Assembly: GCA_905116865.2 (NCBI GenBank)
Contig: CAJHNH020004890.1
Span: 946,001 to 1,010,000 of the forward strand
DNA length: 64,000 bases
Direction of reading: 5' to 3'
Origin: Candidula unifasciata
Lineage: Eukaryota > Mollusca > Gastropoda > Stylommatophora > Geomitridae
Position 1 is the first letter of the stretch; the number at the start of each line of letters is the position of its first letter. The position numbers and the translations under genes are program-made. This document shows, piece after piece, positions 1 to 11,485 of the stretch. The notes under the pieces were generated by a model, which saw only the letters and a list, made by a program, of their open reading frames with translations, was not told the origin of the DNA and did not search any database.

Positions 1-572
1 AAGTGCAAATATATGGGTCTTAGCGCTTGTTTCCAAAGAATTTGTTTGATTCTCATGAGCTCATCATCTGGTTGTTGTGTCTAATCAGTTTAGTCCTTCT
101 ACCAACCAGTTTAGTCCTTTTATCAACCAGTTTAGTCCTTCTGTTATGTGCAGATATAAATTAACAAAATGTTTCTGCTTTATGAGTATACGCATTTGGT
201 TTTTCCTTATAATAACAATCCAAACTGAAATACTAAGGGGAGGAACTCTTTTTCACCCCTTTAGGCGTATAGGGTATATAGAGCTAGAACTATATTTTTA
301 TAGACCAATCAGCGCAAATTAGTGATGTGGTCAGCATCACACCGGCCACCTTTACTTTCCTAGACTACACCCAGTACCCACTCAAGGCTGGGTCGACCTG
401 GGATCAAGGTCATTTTTGAAAAATGTCCGGCTCCAACAGGGAGCGAAGCCACAACCTTCCGATCCGCGACAAGCGTCTAGTCGCTCGGCCACGGCGTCTT
501 CCGAAATACTAATTTCAGTGTAAAATCTGCATGGTTGGTTATGTGTTTTTATTTTACATTTTATCATTATTT
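1..572. repeat. Dispersed repeat copy split by a SINE
   Basis: Bases 1-236 and 503-572 match 14466-14696 as one continuous stretch, both starting AAGTGCAAATATATGGGTCT and both containing GATATAAATTAACAAAATG. The copy is open at the left window edge. It contains a short triplication (65-145) of a CAACCAGTTTAGTCCTT motif. No coding potential is visible. The SINE at 237-502 interrupts this copy but not the one at 14.5 kb. Confidence 0.7.
237..502 (-). mobile_element. tRNA-derived SINE, family A, with 10-bp TSD
   Basis: The element is inverted. Its tRNA-like head is at the right end (GCCACGGCG near 490) and a decayed B-box complement is near 440-460. Its body carries the family hallmark of GGTCGACC, a 'TTTACTT' block and the terminal 'ATAGGGTATATAGAGCTAG' block. 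The flanking GAAATACTAA at 227-236 recurs at 503-512 and is a perfect 10-bp target-site duplication. The empty site is preserved at about 14630. Confidence 0.85.
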
Positions 573-1420
573 AGGATGGTGCAAGCTGAAGACACAATTG
601 GACATGTGTGCATCCTTGATTAATTTGAGCAAGGAGAGAAGTGGGTCAAGGTGTACGAACAAGTTGTGTACGGTTCTAATCACTTTAGGTCGTGAGTGCA
701 GAGGCTGGCCAGCTGGTGCTGCAGAATCAGAAGTTCAACAAATGATTCCTTACAATTCCAACCCAGGTGATGTGATTATCTAAACAGATGTCTCTGTGTT
801 GAGGGGCAGATGAAATGCATAGGGGTTCATAGCAAACTCGAATGGACGTCACTTAGTGCAGCAAAGCCTTGCATATGATATCACAACGTCTAGTTTGAGA
901 ATGGAGTTAGTCTCTGCTGCCTTCCGCTGGCTTGAGAATAAGCTGTACACGCATGCCATGATTGTAACACAGAGCATGTTGAGAAAGGTGAAGACATGCA
1001 ATCTTCGTGCAGAGTGGCAAGCATCACTTCAGAGGTCCCGGTTAGTTAGCATCCTTTGGAAATTTTCTCCAGGTTATGCCGGTGTGTTGGTTAATGAGCA
1101 GGCAGACAGACTGGCCAGTTCTGCACCACTTGGTGATGAATTGATGTATGACAAGCGAGATATTGTGAGAGCCATTTGAGAACGAGTGAACAGTGCAGAT
1201 GCGCAGATAGATCATTACGGTCTAAGGAGAATGGCGCTGTGAGGAGTTACCAGGGGATGTGGCCGACACTCAACACTCTGGGGAAGGATGAGACGGATTG
1301 CAATCAGACGGCTACTGGTGCCATTGGAATTGGAACTCTTCCCTTGCAGCTAAAGATAGGGACTGAGCACTTATGGGAGTGTCCCGAGTGCTGTGATGTC
1401 ATTTCCTTATTCAGCGTTCA
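573..1420 (+). mobile_element. Degenerate LINE fragment, RNase H region
   Basis: Translation in changing frames matches the copy at 16540-17700. Examples are 'AEDTIG..CILD', 'LAYDITTSSLRMEL' and the RNase H terminal motif region 'GVLVNEQADRLASSAP'. The first catalytic Asp region is destroyed and several stops and frameshifts are present, so this is dead. It ends near a 'LWECPECCDV' segment at about 1370-1400. Confidence 0.75.
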
Positions 1421-1799
1421 TTATTTTGAATCAGCTTCGTTGCAAAACATAGCTTCCATCGGTACACAACCAAACCTCTCTATTTCTTGTAAATTTTCCT
1501 GCCACTTCTATACTTTTAATATTTTTCTTGTGCTTGTTCTTGTTTTTCATGCAATCACTTGAGATTATCTATTAGGAATTTTGCATCTTTGTCTGTAAAC
1601 ACATTTCTGCTACCAAAAGATGTTTTTCGGTTTGTCTGAATACAGTCCATCATACAGTCCATTTTTCACACAGACACAGCAAACATTTTTCCCCAGCACT
1701 TTCACTCTTTTTTCTCACTGCAGCTGACATCGTTTGACACAGTTCAAGCTTAAGTTTAATGTATGACTAAGACTCTTGGCTTCACAAAGCATGTCAACA
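1421..1799. other. No gene seen
   Basis: AT-rich sequence downstream of RMI2. No ORF resembles a known family and no repeat with another copy in the window was recognised. Confidence 0.4.
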
Positions 1800-2068
1800 A
1801 TGTAGCATCATGTTTCTGAAAACTATCTTAGGAATGCACGCACATTTACATGTAGAAAACAGTTTGAAACAACAGTTATATCAGCTCTTCAAAAAGTTCA
1901 AAGAATATTTAACTACATTTACATGTGAAAAATACCAGTTCATCAGCTTTTCAAATTGATCAACTGATTTATTGCTTCTAAGCATCACACAGTTTCTGAA
2001 AACCATCTAAGGAATGAACACATTTTTACATGCTTAAAAAAACACACACATGTGAAAACTCAGCTACA
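1800..2068 (-). repeat. Degenerate duplications of the RMI2 last-exon end
   Basis: The segment spanning the RMI2 stop (about 2060-2130, with CATCAGCTTTTCAAAAAGTT) recurs at about 1949-1995 and in part at about 1879-1900. Blocks of the form GTTTCTGAAAAC..TCT.AGGAATG at about 1812 and 1993 also repeat. The array lies just downstream of the stop on the minus strand, so it probably forms the 3' UTR. Confidence 0.6.
1968..1973 (-). terminator. Candidate RMI2 polyadenylation signal
   Basis: TTTATT on the plus strand reads AATAAA on the minus strand, about 95 bases after the RMI2 stop codon. Spacing and strand fit, but cleavage is not demonstrated. Confidence 0.45.
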
Positions 2069-2220
2069 TCAGCTTTTCAAAAAGTTCAACTGATCTATAA
2101 CTTCCAAGGGCCACAGTGTTTCTGCGTGATCAATGGATGACAAGTCCTGTAGTTTGATAGGTACCATAACAGGGCATTCTTCACCTGACTGCAAACTTCC
2201 CACTGCCATGACATACATAC
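2069..2220 (-). CDS. RMI2: RMI2 terminal exon
   Basis: Acceptor TTGCAG is followed by GTATGTATG. The exon encodes GMYVMAVGSLQSGEECPVMV, KLQDLSSIDHAETLWPLEV and ends FLKS-stop (TGA). The end of this exon is duplicated downstream (see 1800-2068). Confidence 0.88.
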
Positions 2221-5200
2221 CTGCAAGATGCACAGTAAATAACATATTGAATGTTGCATTTATACAAACCTAATGTAAATACGAAGTATGGAAGACTTTT
2301 CAATGTGCAATCAAATTGATTAGCACTGAATAACAGGTTACATTTTACCCTTTGGCCGCCTCAAGAAGCCAAAACATGGACACTTCTGGATGGTCCCATT
2401 TTCCCATAAGAAACACTGTTCTGACTCGCTATAGAGACATGTTTATGAGACCTCTGGCTAACAGAATTCAGCATGACAGGGGATGAACTAAATCTACTAA
2501 AAATATTTAGTGGTGCTTCCTATAAAAAAAAAAGGTTTTATTTATAGACATTTCTAAGTCATATTTTTCCTATTGGCTAAAATGGTTACCAGAGAACTGG
2601 ATCAAGCAGAAGTTACGCCATAATTAGCTTTCAGCCCTGAAAGGATTTAAGCTAGCTGGTTCTCTGCTGCATTAGCTTTTATTGATAACCCCCCTTCCTC
2701 TTTACTATAACTGCTTGTGTTATGGATAATTAACTGATTTTGAGCGACTGATGTTTAACCCAACCAGGACGTCACACTGAGCTATAAACACCCGGTGACA
2801 TAAATTGCCACCATTCAGATGAGGCTCACCAGAGGAAAGGTCCCAGAAACCCTGTTCAACTTTGTAGGGGTTGTATTAGGACCCCCAACAACAGCAGGAG
2901 TGGGGCTTCATAATAAAAAATACAAAAAATGCACCCCGTGACAGTTTTCTATATAAACGGATTTTGTGCCATTGTTTTTCTTTTGTATTATGTGTAAAAT
3001 GGTTGTTTTTCTCTGAAGATTATAAAAAAAAAAAAATGGAAATTACGGGAGCTTAGCTATCTTTTTTTTCTTGTGGGTTAAGGGGTTAACCATCAGGTGC
3101 CTTAGTATAACTGCCTTATACGGTTAAACAGTTTCTATTATTTCATTTAGTCTTTCAGACTGTAATTATTGAGGGAAAAAGTTATGTTCCATTACACTTA
3201 TATAAATTTGATAGAATTGTATCCCTTTTTTAATACATAACAAATTTCCTAACACTGAATGTTTCAGCAGGTGTCAGAGAGTGCAGAACACTTTGGGAAA
3301 ATCTTCTTAATCTATTTTCACACATTCTTAAGAAATCAGTTAATTACTCTCCTTAATAATAAACAAGTACAGACCCCTTTTTACTGACCAACTGGCACCT
3401 AAAGAGGGATGTGGTCAACATTATAGCTGCCTTTACTTCCAGTAAATTACCTGGTATCTATTTTATTGTGGGTCCACCTGGAAGCCAAAGTTGAACAAAA
3501 TTCCAACAATGTGAATTTAAATAAAGATCTTCAGGCCAGCATCTAGCCACTACGCTACCGTGGCTCCCTTCCTTAATATTATTATAAGCCAACTGGTTTT
3601 TGATATTTGACAATGGTACTGGATGTGCAACTGTCAAACACAAGACTCAGATAACAATTCAACAATCTTGCTGCCATGCGGATAAAATAGTTATGTGACT
3701 AACATTATCTCACCTTTTGTCAACATCACTTTTGAACAAACTTTGTCACAGTCAGAGAGAATTACGATGCCTGTGCCATCATCAACAATGACTTTGCTTC
3801 CACAATCTGAAACCTAAAGTATGAGGACACAAATAATTGTCAATTTGTTGATTCTGGCTACAATTTTCTTCTCCTTCTTCATCATTACTCAGAGTGACAT
3901 AATAAGCTTTGTGACTTTTTTAGAGCATAGCTGCAACATTTGCTCCTTTTGACAGACACATCCAACTTCATCAGGTATTTATTTGTTCATCGGGTTGGCT
4001 TTCCCAGTCTGGTTTCATGGAACTTGGCCTTTAATGTATGGTGTCCTTTTTTATCCCTTTATCTAATGGTTCTGTCCCTAGAGAACCTGTCCAGGGCAAC
4101 CATGCGCAGACTGTTCAACCCTCAAGGAAAGGCAGGGGCAAAACATGGACATTCACTGCCATCCGAGGAGGCTTCCATGAATGCAAAGCCGAACATGACG
4201 CTCTGGTTCTGGGCTCAACCAAAGAATCATCATATCCTGCACAAGACTGCTCAACCTCACATCCGTATGCTGAGCTTCCCAATCAGCACAGGTTGCATTC
4301 TTTAAAGATCAACAGACAGCAGCTTGCAGATTCGAGACTTCTATGACCTCGAAGATGGGCAAAAGTCTTCCTCGGCACGTTATAAATCATTTAACCTAGC
4401 TGTTTCAGGACACTTATCATGCCAGTAGAGGAAATTCATGTATCATTCATGGCTTCATCTTATGGTCCCGACCCTCTGACGAATGGGGCCAGTGGTGGCA
4501 GACGTTTGAAGTATTTTGCCACACAGTAGGATAACTGATGGTCAGCCATCTGAACCTTGTCTGTCTGTCACATTTTAGGACAACTGATGGTAGGACATTT
4601 CATTCTTTTTGTCACAAAGTCTGACAATTGATAAATGGACATCCAAACCTTGTATGTCACACAGTGTTATCTTTATCCCCTTATATACAGGTTTTGTCCC
4701 TGGAGACTCCGTTTAGGGCATCCGCATGAAGACAGGTCGGCCCTCTAGGGAAGACAAAGGCAGGTCATGGGCATTCCCCGCCATCCAAGGAGGTTTCCAT
4801 AAATGCAGAATTAACACACGACGCTCTAGTCCCGGGCTCACCCAAAGAATCGTCACGCCCTGCAAATGACTCACATCCATATGCTGAGCTTTCAATCATC
4901 ATCCACTGCCCCCTCTGGAGATCAGCATGGAGCAGCCTGCAGGTCAGGGACTTTGATGGCCACACAAATAGGTACATTTGTCTTCAGCACGTTGGACACT
5001 TTAACATTGTTAAATCTGGGAACTTAGCAAGACACTACGGTAAAAGCATGCATCGAGCATTGCCTCCTCTTTTAGGTCCCACACTCTAGAGAGTGGGGCC
5101 AAAGTTAACGGTCATGTGAACCTTTCTACCACTTAGTAGGATCTTTTCGGTCAGACATTTTGGACTTTATTTCTGTGCCACAGGACATGTATGAGATGGA

Positions 5201-7215
5201 CATGTATGTCAAACCAGCACACTGACAGTGGCAGATTGTCGTGGTTTTACCTCATCGGGGTGACAACAACGTTAAGGAACAGTAAGGAATGAACGGAGAC
5301 AGTACTGTTCCGTGAGTTACCGTCTGCTAAAGATGTTGCTCTTCTATGCTGCAAGCAAATCTCTTGTTATATGAGCAGTTCAGCAGTTTTTCCCACTTGC
5401 CATATGTTTTAACTGAGTGTTGTCATTTAGTAGTATGTTCGACTAGCGGACTTTACCCATGTTCTAAATAAACTTTTATTGACGTTTTCACCCATGCACT
5501 GGGTTAGGCTGATGTGAGCCAAATTGGACACCACATCACCAACTCTGAGATCCCTGCCAACTCAGCTCAGGCCACAAAGTTGAGCCCTTATCCGTGGTGC
5601 ACGGCATGGATGTGCGGCAAGAGTCTTGCATGAGTATCTGTACAACCATCCTAGAGCCAGCTGGTACCTGAGGTGAGGTTCGGAGTAACTCCTTACATAC
5701 ATCACAACAGCCTTAAGTTTCTCTCACACCTGTGTTCAATATCACTGTGCTACAAATGAAAAGTAGTTTAATATTTGAACATTAGTAGCTCTCCTTAAGT
5801 AATAATAAGACAAAGAAAAACAATAAAGATGCTGAAAAATATGAATTCATGCAACAAAAAGTCATGTAAACATTTACCATGTGTGTGTGTGTGTGTGTAT
5901 ATTCTGTAATCATTACTTTAATTTTAAAACTTAATCCATGATGATTTTTGAAGGTAATAATTTATAACAAACAATTCCTTGAGGTCTCAGAGATGTACTT
6001 TTATAGAATAATGCTGAAAACTTCTTGGACAGCCAAAATGAGTAATCTAGATGTTCTGAAGGAGAAAAAGCTCAGATAATACCTTTTCACAAACATCAGA
6101 AAGAGACAATCATTGTTTTTTTAGCCCTGTTTTGAGAAGAAAGAAACTGAAAAATGTGACAATGGATAGATTTGTGAAAAGAAAGACACAAGTAAACAAT
6201 TTGAGAAGATTCTTGACAGCCTTTTGTCATGTCATGAAGAGGTGTCAAGACACAAACTAATACATGTTACTGGAGATTGCAAGATGTGAAGAGGCATGAC
6301 TGTCCATCGCTAGTCTGCAAGGCACTACAAGACGATAATGAAAACAAACAGAAAGTGATCCCTCTTCTCACAGTCAACTATCTATGTATGATTTATGTGG
6401 GATTTTGGGCCTCACGTAATACATCAAAATTGATTAGCTAAACAATGCGTATCATCTGATGTTTAGCCTAGTCATACTCCAATTCCAATTCCAAATTGAT
6501 AAACAAAAATTCCAAACTCGATCCTTTTTCAGTCGCCCGCGGGCCTGTTATATGAAGGGAGGTTCCTTTGTCTTATTTGGTGTCCTATTCTTTGTGGTGT
6601 GAAGTCACAACTGATATTTCTGTTCTTTGTCTTCCAAAGTGCTAAGTCCTGTGTGGTATTTGGGGTTCCAGGTCCTGGTCCGGTCCGGCTCTCTTTAACT
6701 CCTATCTCTGTGGGTTTTTGCTGACTGTTGCTGGTGCTTGGTTTAACCCATGCTGGTCACTGTGCTGGTGCCCTTTTGCCACTCGAGAAACCTGTCTATT
6801 TATTTGGATATGCAAACATAACTTTTTTCTTATATTGTTAACAATAAAATAATACTCTCAGGATTTATTCACTTTTACTGCTTTAACTCTTGAGCATACA
6901 CTGCAAAATATTTGGGGCTAAAAGAGTTAACTAAACATAACACACATATGTCAAGCACAAATGTTTACTGTATAACTTAGCCTGAAGAATTTACTTCTTT
7001 CATTGAATTTTACTCTCTCAAAAATGACTAGATAATAAAGGACATACCTGCACAACAGTTCCTTGAATCCATACAGATGGAGATACTGTAAAGCTTCTGT
7101 GACCTAACTGACACTTCCAAATGCTCTGCTCCCTGCCGGCTGTTTCCTGTGTTGCAGTGCAGCATCTCAAGTGTTTGGCCAGAATTTTTTGGGATGGCAG
7201 TTTCAGATAACTCAT
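2069..7215 (-). CDS. RMI2: RMI2, RecQ-mediated genome instability protein 2 (3 coding exons, 139 aa)
   Basis: RMI2 is a small OB-fold protein. In animals it pairs with RMI1 in the BLM-TOP3A-RMI complex, which dissolves double Holliday junctions in the nucleus. Coding exons, in transcript order, are 7215-7048, 3813-3714 and 2220-2069. The splice phases join cleanly: phase 0 after 'VWIQGTVVQ', then phase 1 through a split Gly codon. The order of conserved blocks matches human RMI2 as I recall it: LPSQKILAKHL, VWIQGTVVQ (family VWMQGRVV), VDDGTGIVIL, KGMYVMAVGSLQ (family GKYVMVMGVVQ) and a C-terminal KLQDLS..DHAETLWPLEV. Length fits the family (about 147 aa in human). The start is the only in-frame ATG in the first exon (MSYLKL). 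An upstream exon spliced at the AG near 7238 is possible. Introns hold a SINE and a 0.6-kb tandem duplication. Confidence 0.9.
2221..3384. other. RMI2 intron 2, nothing recognised
   Basis: AT-rich intron sequence with short homopolymers. No ORF or repeat family was recognised before the SINE at 3385. Confidence 0.4.
3385..3575 (-). mobile_element. SINE family A, degraded
   Basis: Carries the family blocks in inverted order: 'GACCAACTGGCACC', 'GATGTGGTCA', 'TTTACTTCC', 'GGGTCCACCTGGAAGCCAA' and the head 'GCATCTAGCCACTACGCTACC'. It sits in an RMI2 intron. Confidence 0.7.
3714..3813 (-). CDS. RMI2: RMI2 coding exon 2
   Basis: Acceptor TACTTTAG precedes GTTTCAG. A second AG seven bases later would break the frame, so the first is chosen. 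The exon encodes VSDCGSKVIVDDGTGIVILS and on to MLTK, then donor GTGAGA in phase 1. The repeated Cys residues are not a recognised metal site. Confidence 0.87.
4040..5260 (+). repeat. Two tandem copies of a ~0.6-kb unit (repeat family F)
   Basis: The copy at about 4050-4670 is followed by one at about 4670-5260, offset roughly 605-620 bases. Shared blocks include 'TTATCCC.TTAT', 'GCCATCC.AGGAGG.TTCCAT.AATGCA', 'CACATCC.TATGCTGAGCTT' and 'GGTCCC.AC.CT..GA.GGGGCC'. The core also occurs inverted at about 51510-51800, so the unit is a dispersed repeat that later duplicated. Short ORFs in it are not conserved between copies. Confidence 0.65.
5261..7047. other. RMI2 intron 1, left part: no gene
   Basis: No coding exon was recognised. 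A (TG)n stretch lies at about 5880-5900. The 6100-6340 stretch resembles LINE 3' debris ('GACAGCC..TTGTCATG.CATGAAGAGGTGTC') similar to 16100-16200, but is too decayed to assign. Confidence 0.4.
7048..7215 (-). CDS. RMI2: RMI2 coding exon 1 (residues 1-56)
   Basis: Runs from ATG (MSYLKL) to CAG, followed by donor GTATGT. The frame stays open upstream to an acceptor-like CCACAG at about 7238, so a further 5' exon could add residues. It encodes the first half of the OB fold, ending in VWIQGTVVQ. Confidence 0.85.
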
Positions 7216-7467
7216 CTCATGTGGCTTACGGACAAAGCTGTGGCATAAAGGTTTAAACAAAAATCAAGAAAATAACAAATTAAACTACTTTTTTCTAAAA
7301 CAACGCAATCATAATTTGGGCAAAACATCTAACTTTTTTCAGCAGATAGATAGCAAGGAGTTTATACACTAGCTTCAATTTAGATAATACCCCATATATT
7401 GTAATTTTCCATGTGAAAGTGTGTGGAAAGAAAAAAAATGTTTCAATGTTATTCTTTAATCTATGGT

Positions 7468-7790
7468 CGTTGTGCGGGAAATGAGCAGGCAGATAGACTG
7501 GCCAGCTCTGCACCATTTGGTAGTGAATTGATGTATGACAAGCTAGATGTTGTGAGAGCACTTTGGGAGCGAGTGAACAGTGCGGAGGCATAAGGGTCTG
7601 AGGAGAAAGGCATTGCTAGGAGTATTCAGGAGATCTGGCCGACACTCAACACCCAGAGGAAAAACGAGATGGATATACATTCAGACAGTTACTGGTACCA
7701 TCAGAATTGAAACTCTTCGCTTGCTGCTGCTGATGGGGATGGAGCGATTATGGGAGTTTCCTAAGTGCTATGATGTTGAATCTTAATTCG
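7468..7790 (+). mobile_element. LINE fragment, RNase H C-terminal part
   Basis: Closely matches 1085-1420: 'NEQADRLASSAP', then 'YDKLDVVRAL.ERVNSAEA', 'SGRHSTPRGK' and a terminal 'ERLWEFPKCYDV' segment. It is 5'-truncated and frameshifted. It lies upstream of the first RMI2 coding exon. Confidence 0.7.
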
Positions 7791-7915
7791 AAATTCTTTA
7801 ACTTACGGGGACTTTGCTAAATTCAGTTTAGATCAGTGTTTCCTATTTGGTCCACGAACCCCAAGGAAACTGTGGAACAAATTTAAGGGGTCAGTGAACA
7901 TAGATGCAGTAAAGC

Positions 7916-8432
7916 AAACCAAGTATTGGGACAGCTAGCCCCCCTCTTACAGCATAAGACAATCCCAATCAGCACAAAGAGACATCTTATTCAAAGCATA
8001 CTTATTCCAACTCTGTGCTACCAGTGCCAGACATGGTCACTCACAACAAACCATAAAAGAAAATTAGTAACCACGGAAATGAGATGTCTGAGAAGGGCTG
8101 TAGGAGTGACCATAAGAGATAAGATCAGGAATGAGATCATAAGAGAACAAGTCGGCACAGAACCAATTCTGGATTACATACAAAGACAGCAAGTGAAATG
8201 GTTTGCCCACTTAGAGAGAATGCCTTGTGACACCATACCATACAAAGCATACATGGAAAGAGAAGAAGGACGTAGAGCAGGGGGTAGACCAAGAACAAGA
8301 TGGAAGGATAACATCAGAAACTCTACAACAGCACGATGTGCCTATGGTCGAGGCAGCTAGAAACAGAACCTTATATCTCCCTCGACACCCACAGCGGTAA
8401 AAGAGGAAGTGAAGAAGAAGAAGAAGAAGACA
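7916..8432 (+). pseudogene. LINE reverse-transcriptase C-terminal fragment with (GAA)n tail
   Basis: A single open frame of about 144 aa reads LCYQCQTWSL, TTEMRCLRRAVGVTIRDKIR and VKWFAHLERMP, then a basic GGRPRTRWKDNI. This is the region downstream of the catalytic reverse-transcriptase domain in many non-LTR elements. The fragment ends in AGAAGAAGAAG at about 8408-8430, typical of a retrotransposed 3' end. It is 5'-truncated with no YADD present. Confidence 0.8.
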
Positions 8433-9509
8433 CTATTATTAAATTATACAAAATTCTTCGGTATGATAATTAAAAAAGTATGGGGCCTGTAGCAGACCTT
8501 CAAAAATAAGAGTGATCTGTACGTCTCAACTAAGTGGGAGCCACCGGTCTAGATATAGCATAGAATCTTACAATATAAAGAAAAGTGTGGCATACCCCAT
8601 CACCCCCCCCCCCCCCCCCCCCCCACCCAATCCTCCTTTTTTTCTGGGCTAGAGGATTGGGTGTACTGATAATCGTCTAGGACAAAGACCAAAAACTAAA
8701 AACAAAATGTGTGCACAATGTGCTTCATCATGTCAGTTTATTCTATTACAGTTGACCGAACTAAAGCTCTACATAAAATGTTTCAACAGCAGCAATTTAA
8801 TCAAATCATGTATTCACTAAATCAGGATCGGCTGAATCAAATCACGAGCTCATCAAAATTAATTATTTATAGCTACCACTTATGTTCAGTTAGAGAGAAA
8901 GTTAAAAATTTACCCCAGGACTAAGCAATCAAAGTGGCTTTTTTGAAGCACCAATTTCATAGCCACATCAGATCTCACATTTCAAATATAAATATTCATA
9001 CTATTGATTTTCCTTCACGTTCATTAGAGTGAATCACTGAGAATGTTGTTTTGTCTTGTTTCCATTTTGTTGAATTAAACATTAATGAAATGAGTTTGCT
9101 ATCAGTATAATGTGCAAACCTAATTGACTGGAGATAACAACCTGCAGGTCAACTTCACTGTTAACCACCCCCCCCCCCCCCACCACCAAAAAATCATCAT
9201 TATCCTGTAGCAGATCTTTTGTAGAACATCACTTTCATTCTGATCTGCCTGAAAGAAGCTCACCAGCTCTTCCACTTTTGCCCTTTCCTACCACAGGTGT
9301 CAGTCATATCCTGTGCCCATCTTGGTGCATAGGGCTTATGATGCTATGCCAAACTGATTTTTAGAGACCAATGGGAATAGGATGGGCGATGTCAATCTTT
9401 GGCCGCATCTGTTTCCCTGGATATTTCCTTGTACTCATGAGAAGCTTAGACGGGCCTGGAGGCCTCGTCAAATCTTAAAAACTGTCTCTGTGAGGATTAG
9501 GAAATAAAA
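8433..9509. other. No gene seen; two C tracts
   Basis: Contains a 22-base C run (8603-8624) and a 14-base C run (9168-9181). No exon or recognisable element was found. Confidence 0.45.
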
Positions 9510-9517
9510 TATTTATT

Positions 9518-9654
9518 GGCTATCTTCTGAATAACGGTCCCAAATTATCGAGGCCGAAAATATACCTTAACAGGGCCTCAGTCACGTGTCAATCGCGGTC
9601 TTCCGCCATCGCCGAGAGTACTAGATGGCTGGGACCGTTATTCCGAAGATAGCC
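9518..9654 (+). mobile_element. 137-bp inverted-repeat DNA element (MITE-like) with 8-bp TSD
   Basis: The termini are GGCTATCTTCTGAATAACGG and the inverse of CCGTTATTCCGAAGATAGCC, nearly perfect over about 25 bases. TATTTATT flanks it exactly at 9510-9517 and 9655-9662. It has no coding capacity. An 8-bp duplication is the size made by hAT, P and some other DNA-transposon groups. I cannot assign the superfamily from the termini. Confidence 0.85.
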
Positions 9655-9671
9655 TATTTATTAAATGACAA

Positions 9672-10374
9672 GGCTATCCTCTGAATAACGGTCCTAAATT
9701 ATCGAGGCGGAAAATATACCCTAACAGGGCCTCAGTCACGTGTCAATTGCGCACTCCGGTTGTCTTCCTAGATGGCTAGGACTCACGAGTAGCAGCTACC
9801 ACATCTCCTGCAGGTTTCTCGATTTTATTTGCTCATGAGTCCTAACCATCTAGTTTAGCCCCAATACATGGCGTGTGAGCGGCATGTGGGACTCGTGGCG
9901 GTGGCGGTAGTCGCTGAAAAACCGGCGGAGAATTGCAAATTAGGTACTGTGACTGTTCTCGAAAGGATATTCCCTGCTAAACTAGATGGCTGGGACCCAC
10001 GAGTAGCAGCTATCGCATCTCCTGCAGTGTCCTCATTTCATTTGCTCTTGTGGAAGGCTCTCGATGGAGTGTTCGTTGGAACGAAGTCGGCAATTTATGC
10101 GTCAGTGACGTTCCGATTGTACTTAGCCGAGTTTCAATGGCGTAACAGCCACAAACAGCAGATTTTTGGGCATTATTTATAATTTCTGTGCCATAATTTA
10201 CAGATATAAAGGCATATAATTATCGGTAAGTAGTCGATTTGTTATAACATTTTTTTCGTTCCGTATTAGTTTTAACTTCATTTTTTGAATGTTTACAACA
10301 CATGACATGTGACTGTGGCTCGTCAGGATATTTTGCGGCCGCCATCTTTACCGCCCGTTGTTCGGAGGATAGCC
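9672..10374 (+). mobile_element. Related non-autonomous DNA element, ~703 bp
   Basis: Starts GGCTATCCTCTGAATAACGG and ends with the near inverse CGTTGTTCGGAGGATAGCC. The first ~75 bases are nearly identical to the 137-bp element at 9518 ('AAATTATCGAGGC', 'AACAGGGCCTCAGTCACGTG'). The interior carries a direct repeat ('GAGTAGCAGCTA.C.CATCTC' at about 9787 and 9998) and a 104-aa ORF without a recognised domain. No clean flanking duplication is seen. AATGACA occurs at 9664-9670 and again at 10383-10389, eight bases past the right end. Confidence 0.75.
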
Positions 10375-11262
10375 TAGCCGCTAATGACATTATTAACGTA
10401 TCTACTGAATCAGAGCATCAGAAAGGAATACATATTTTCTAAAATACAAAATTTTAAAAAGAAGTCAGAAGTCTTGCTGCCATACCAACTAGTTATTTCA
10501 AATTAAACAGCCGCCGCCTTGCTGCAGTTGCGTGTTCCAATGTTAAACTTAGTGGTCGAAACAAAACAATGGCGGCCAAGTGGTTTTGAAGTGGCGGGCT
10601 TCTTCTCAGTAAATATATAATATATATAATTCTCATCATGCTTAATGACTAGCGTGTCCTCTACTTTTTTTCTTATTTTGTGTCTAATTCTTCGCGATCG
10701 TCAATCTGTTTCAATGTACGTGTGTGCTGTAATTTGGAACAAAAAGATGTCTTGAATGTCGTAAGTTAATGAATGAACACCCCCCGTCCGTTATCTCCAT
10801 GGAAACAGCGTTGGAAACACGCCCTGGTACGCTAAGAATAAGAGATTCCTGCCTGCCCGGAATCAAATCGATATTAATATTTGTCCCCCACTATCAACTT
10901 CACGTACAGGCTTGTTGTTTCAAACAGTGTCTGTTCCGACTGCCGTGTAGTATACCGTTTCCTGATCATCAGATAAGGTAAGGATTTTATATGTAGAAGT
11001 ACATAATTTTTCTTATTCATCATTAATTTCAAGAGACTGTCTGTGTAGAGTTACTGGACACTGGATGTGATTCATTGATTCAATATATTGTGACATTGCC
11101 GACATAATGTTTGACAAATTGCATATTTAGTTAACTTAGTAATGTGTTATCTAGTAACAGATCCGATGTAAAGTGTTATTTCCCTCTGTTGGTTAGAGTA
11201 TTATTACTGCTCTGATGTTACAGACGGGCAGCAGTCTTTGAACTTTGTGACTTTGTCTAATG
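10375..11262. other. No gene recognised between RMI2 and CAPSL
   Basis: GC content rises locally (10330-10600, 'GCGGCCGCCATC', 'GGCGGCCAAG'), which might mark a 5' region of one of the flanking genes. No exon could be established. Confidence 0.35.
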
Positions 11263-11375
11263 TTGCAAACTGCAAGTCTTCACCTTTCGTTCACTTGCAA
11301 ACTGCAAGTCTTCACCTTTCGTTCACTTGCAAACTGCAAGTCTTCACCTTTCGTTCACATGCAAACTGCAAGTGA
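11263..11375 (+). repeat. 32-bp tandem repeat, ~3.5 copies
   Basis: TTGCAAACTGCAAGTCTTCA followed by CCTTTCGTTCAC repeats at 11263, 11295, 11327 and 11359 with almost no divergence. Confidence 0.9.
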
Positions 11376-11416
11376 TCTTTATCTAGATCTTTATTTCTGA
11401 AACTGCACATATACAG

Positions 11417-11475
<59 letters not shown>
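11417..11475 (+). repeat. (AC)n microsatellite followed by (AT)n
   Basis: About 28 AC dinucleotides and then TATATATATA. The poly-Val-Cys reverse ORF over it is an artefact. Confidence 0.95.
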
Positions 11476-11485
<10 letters not shown>

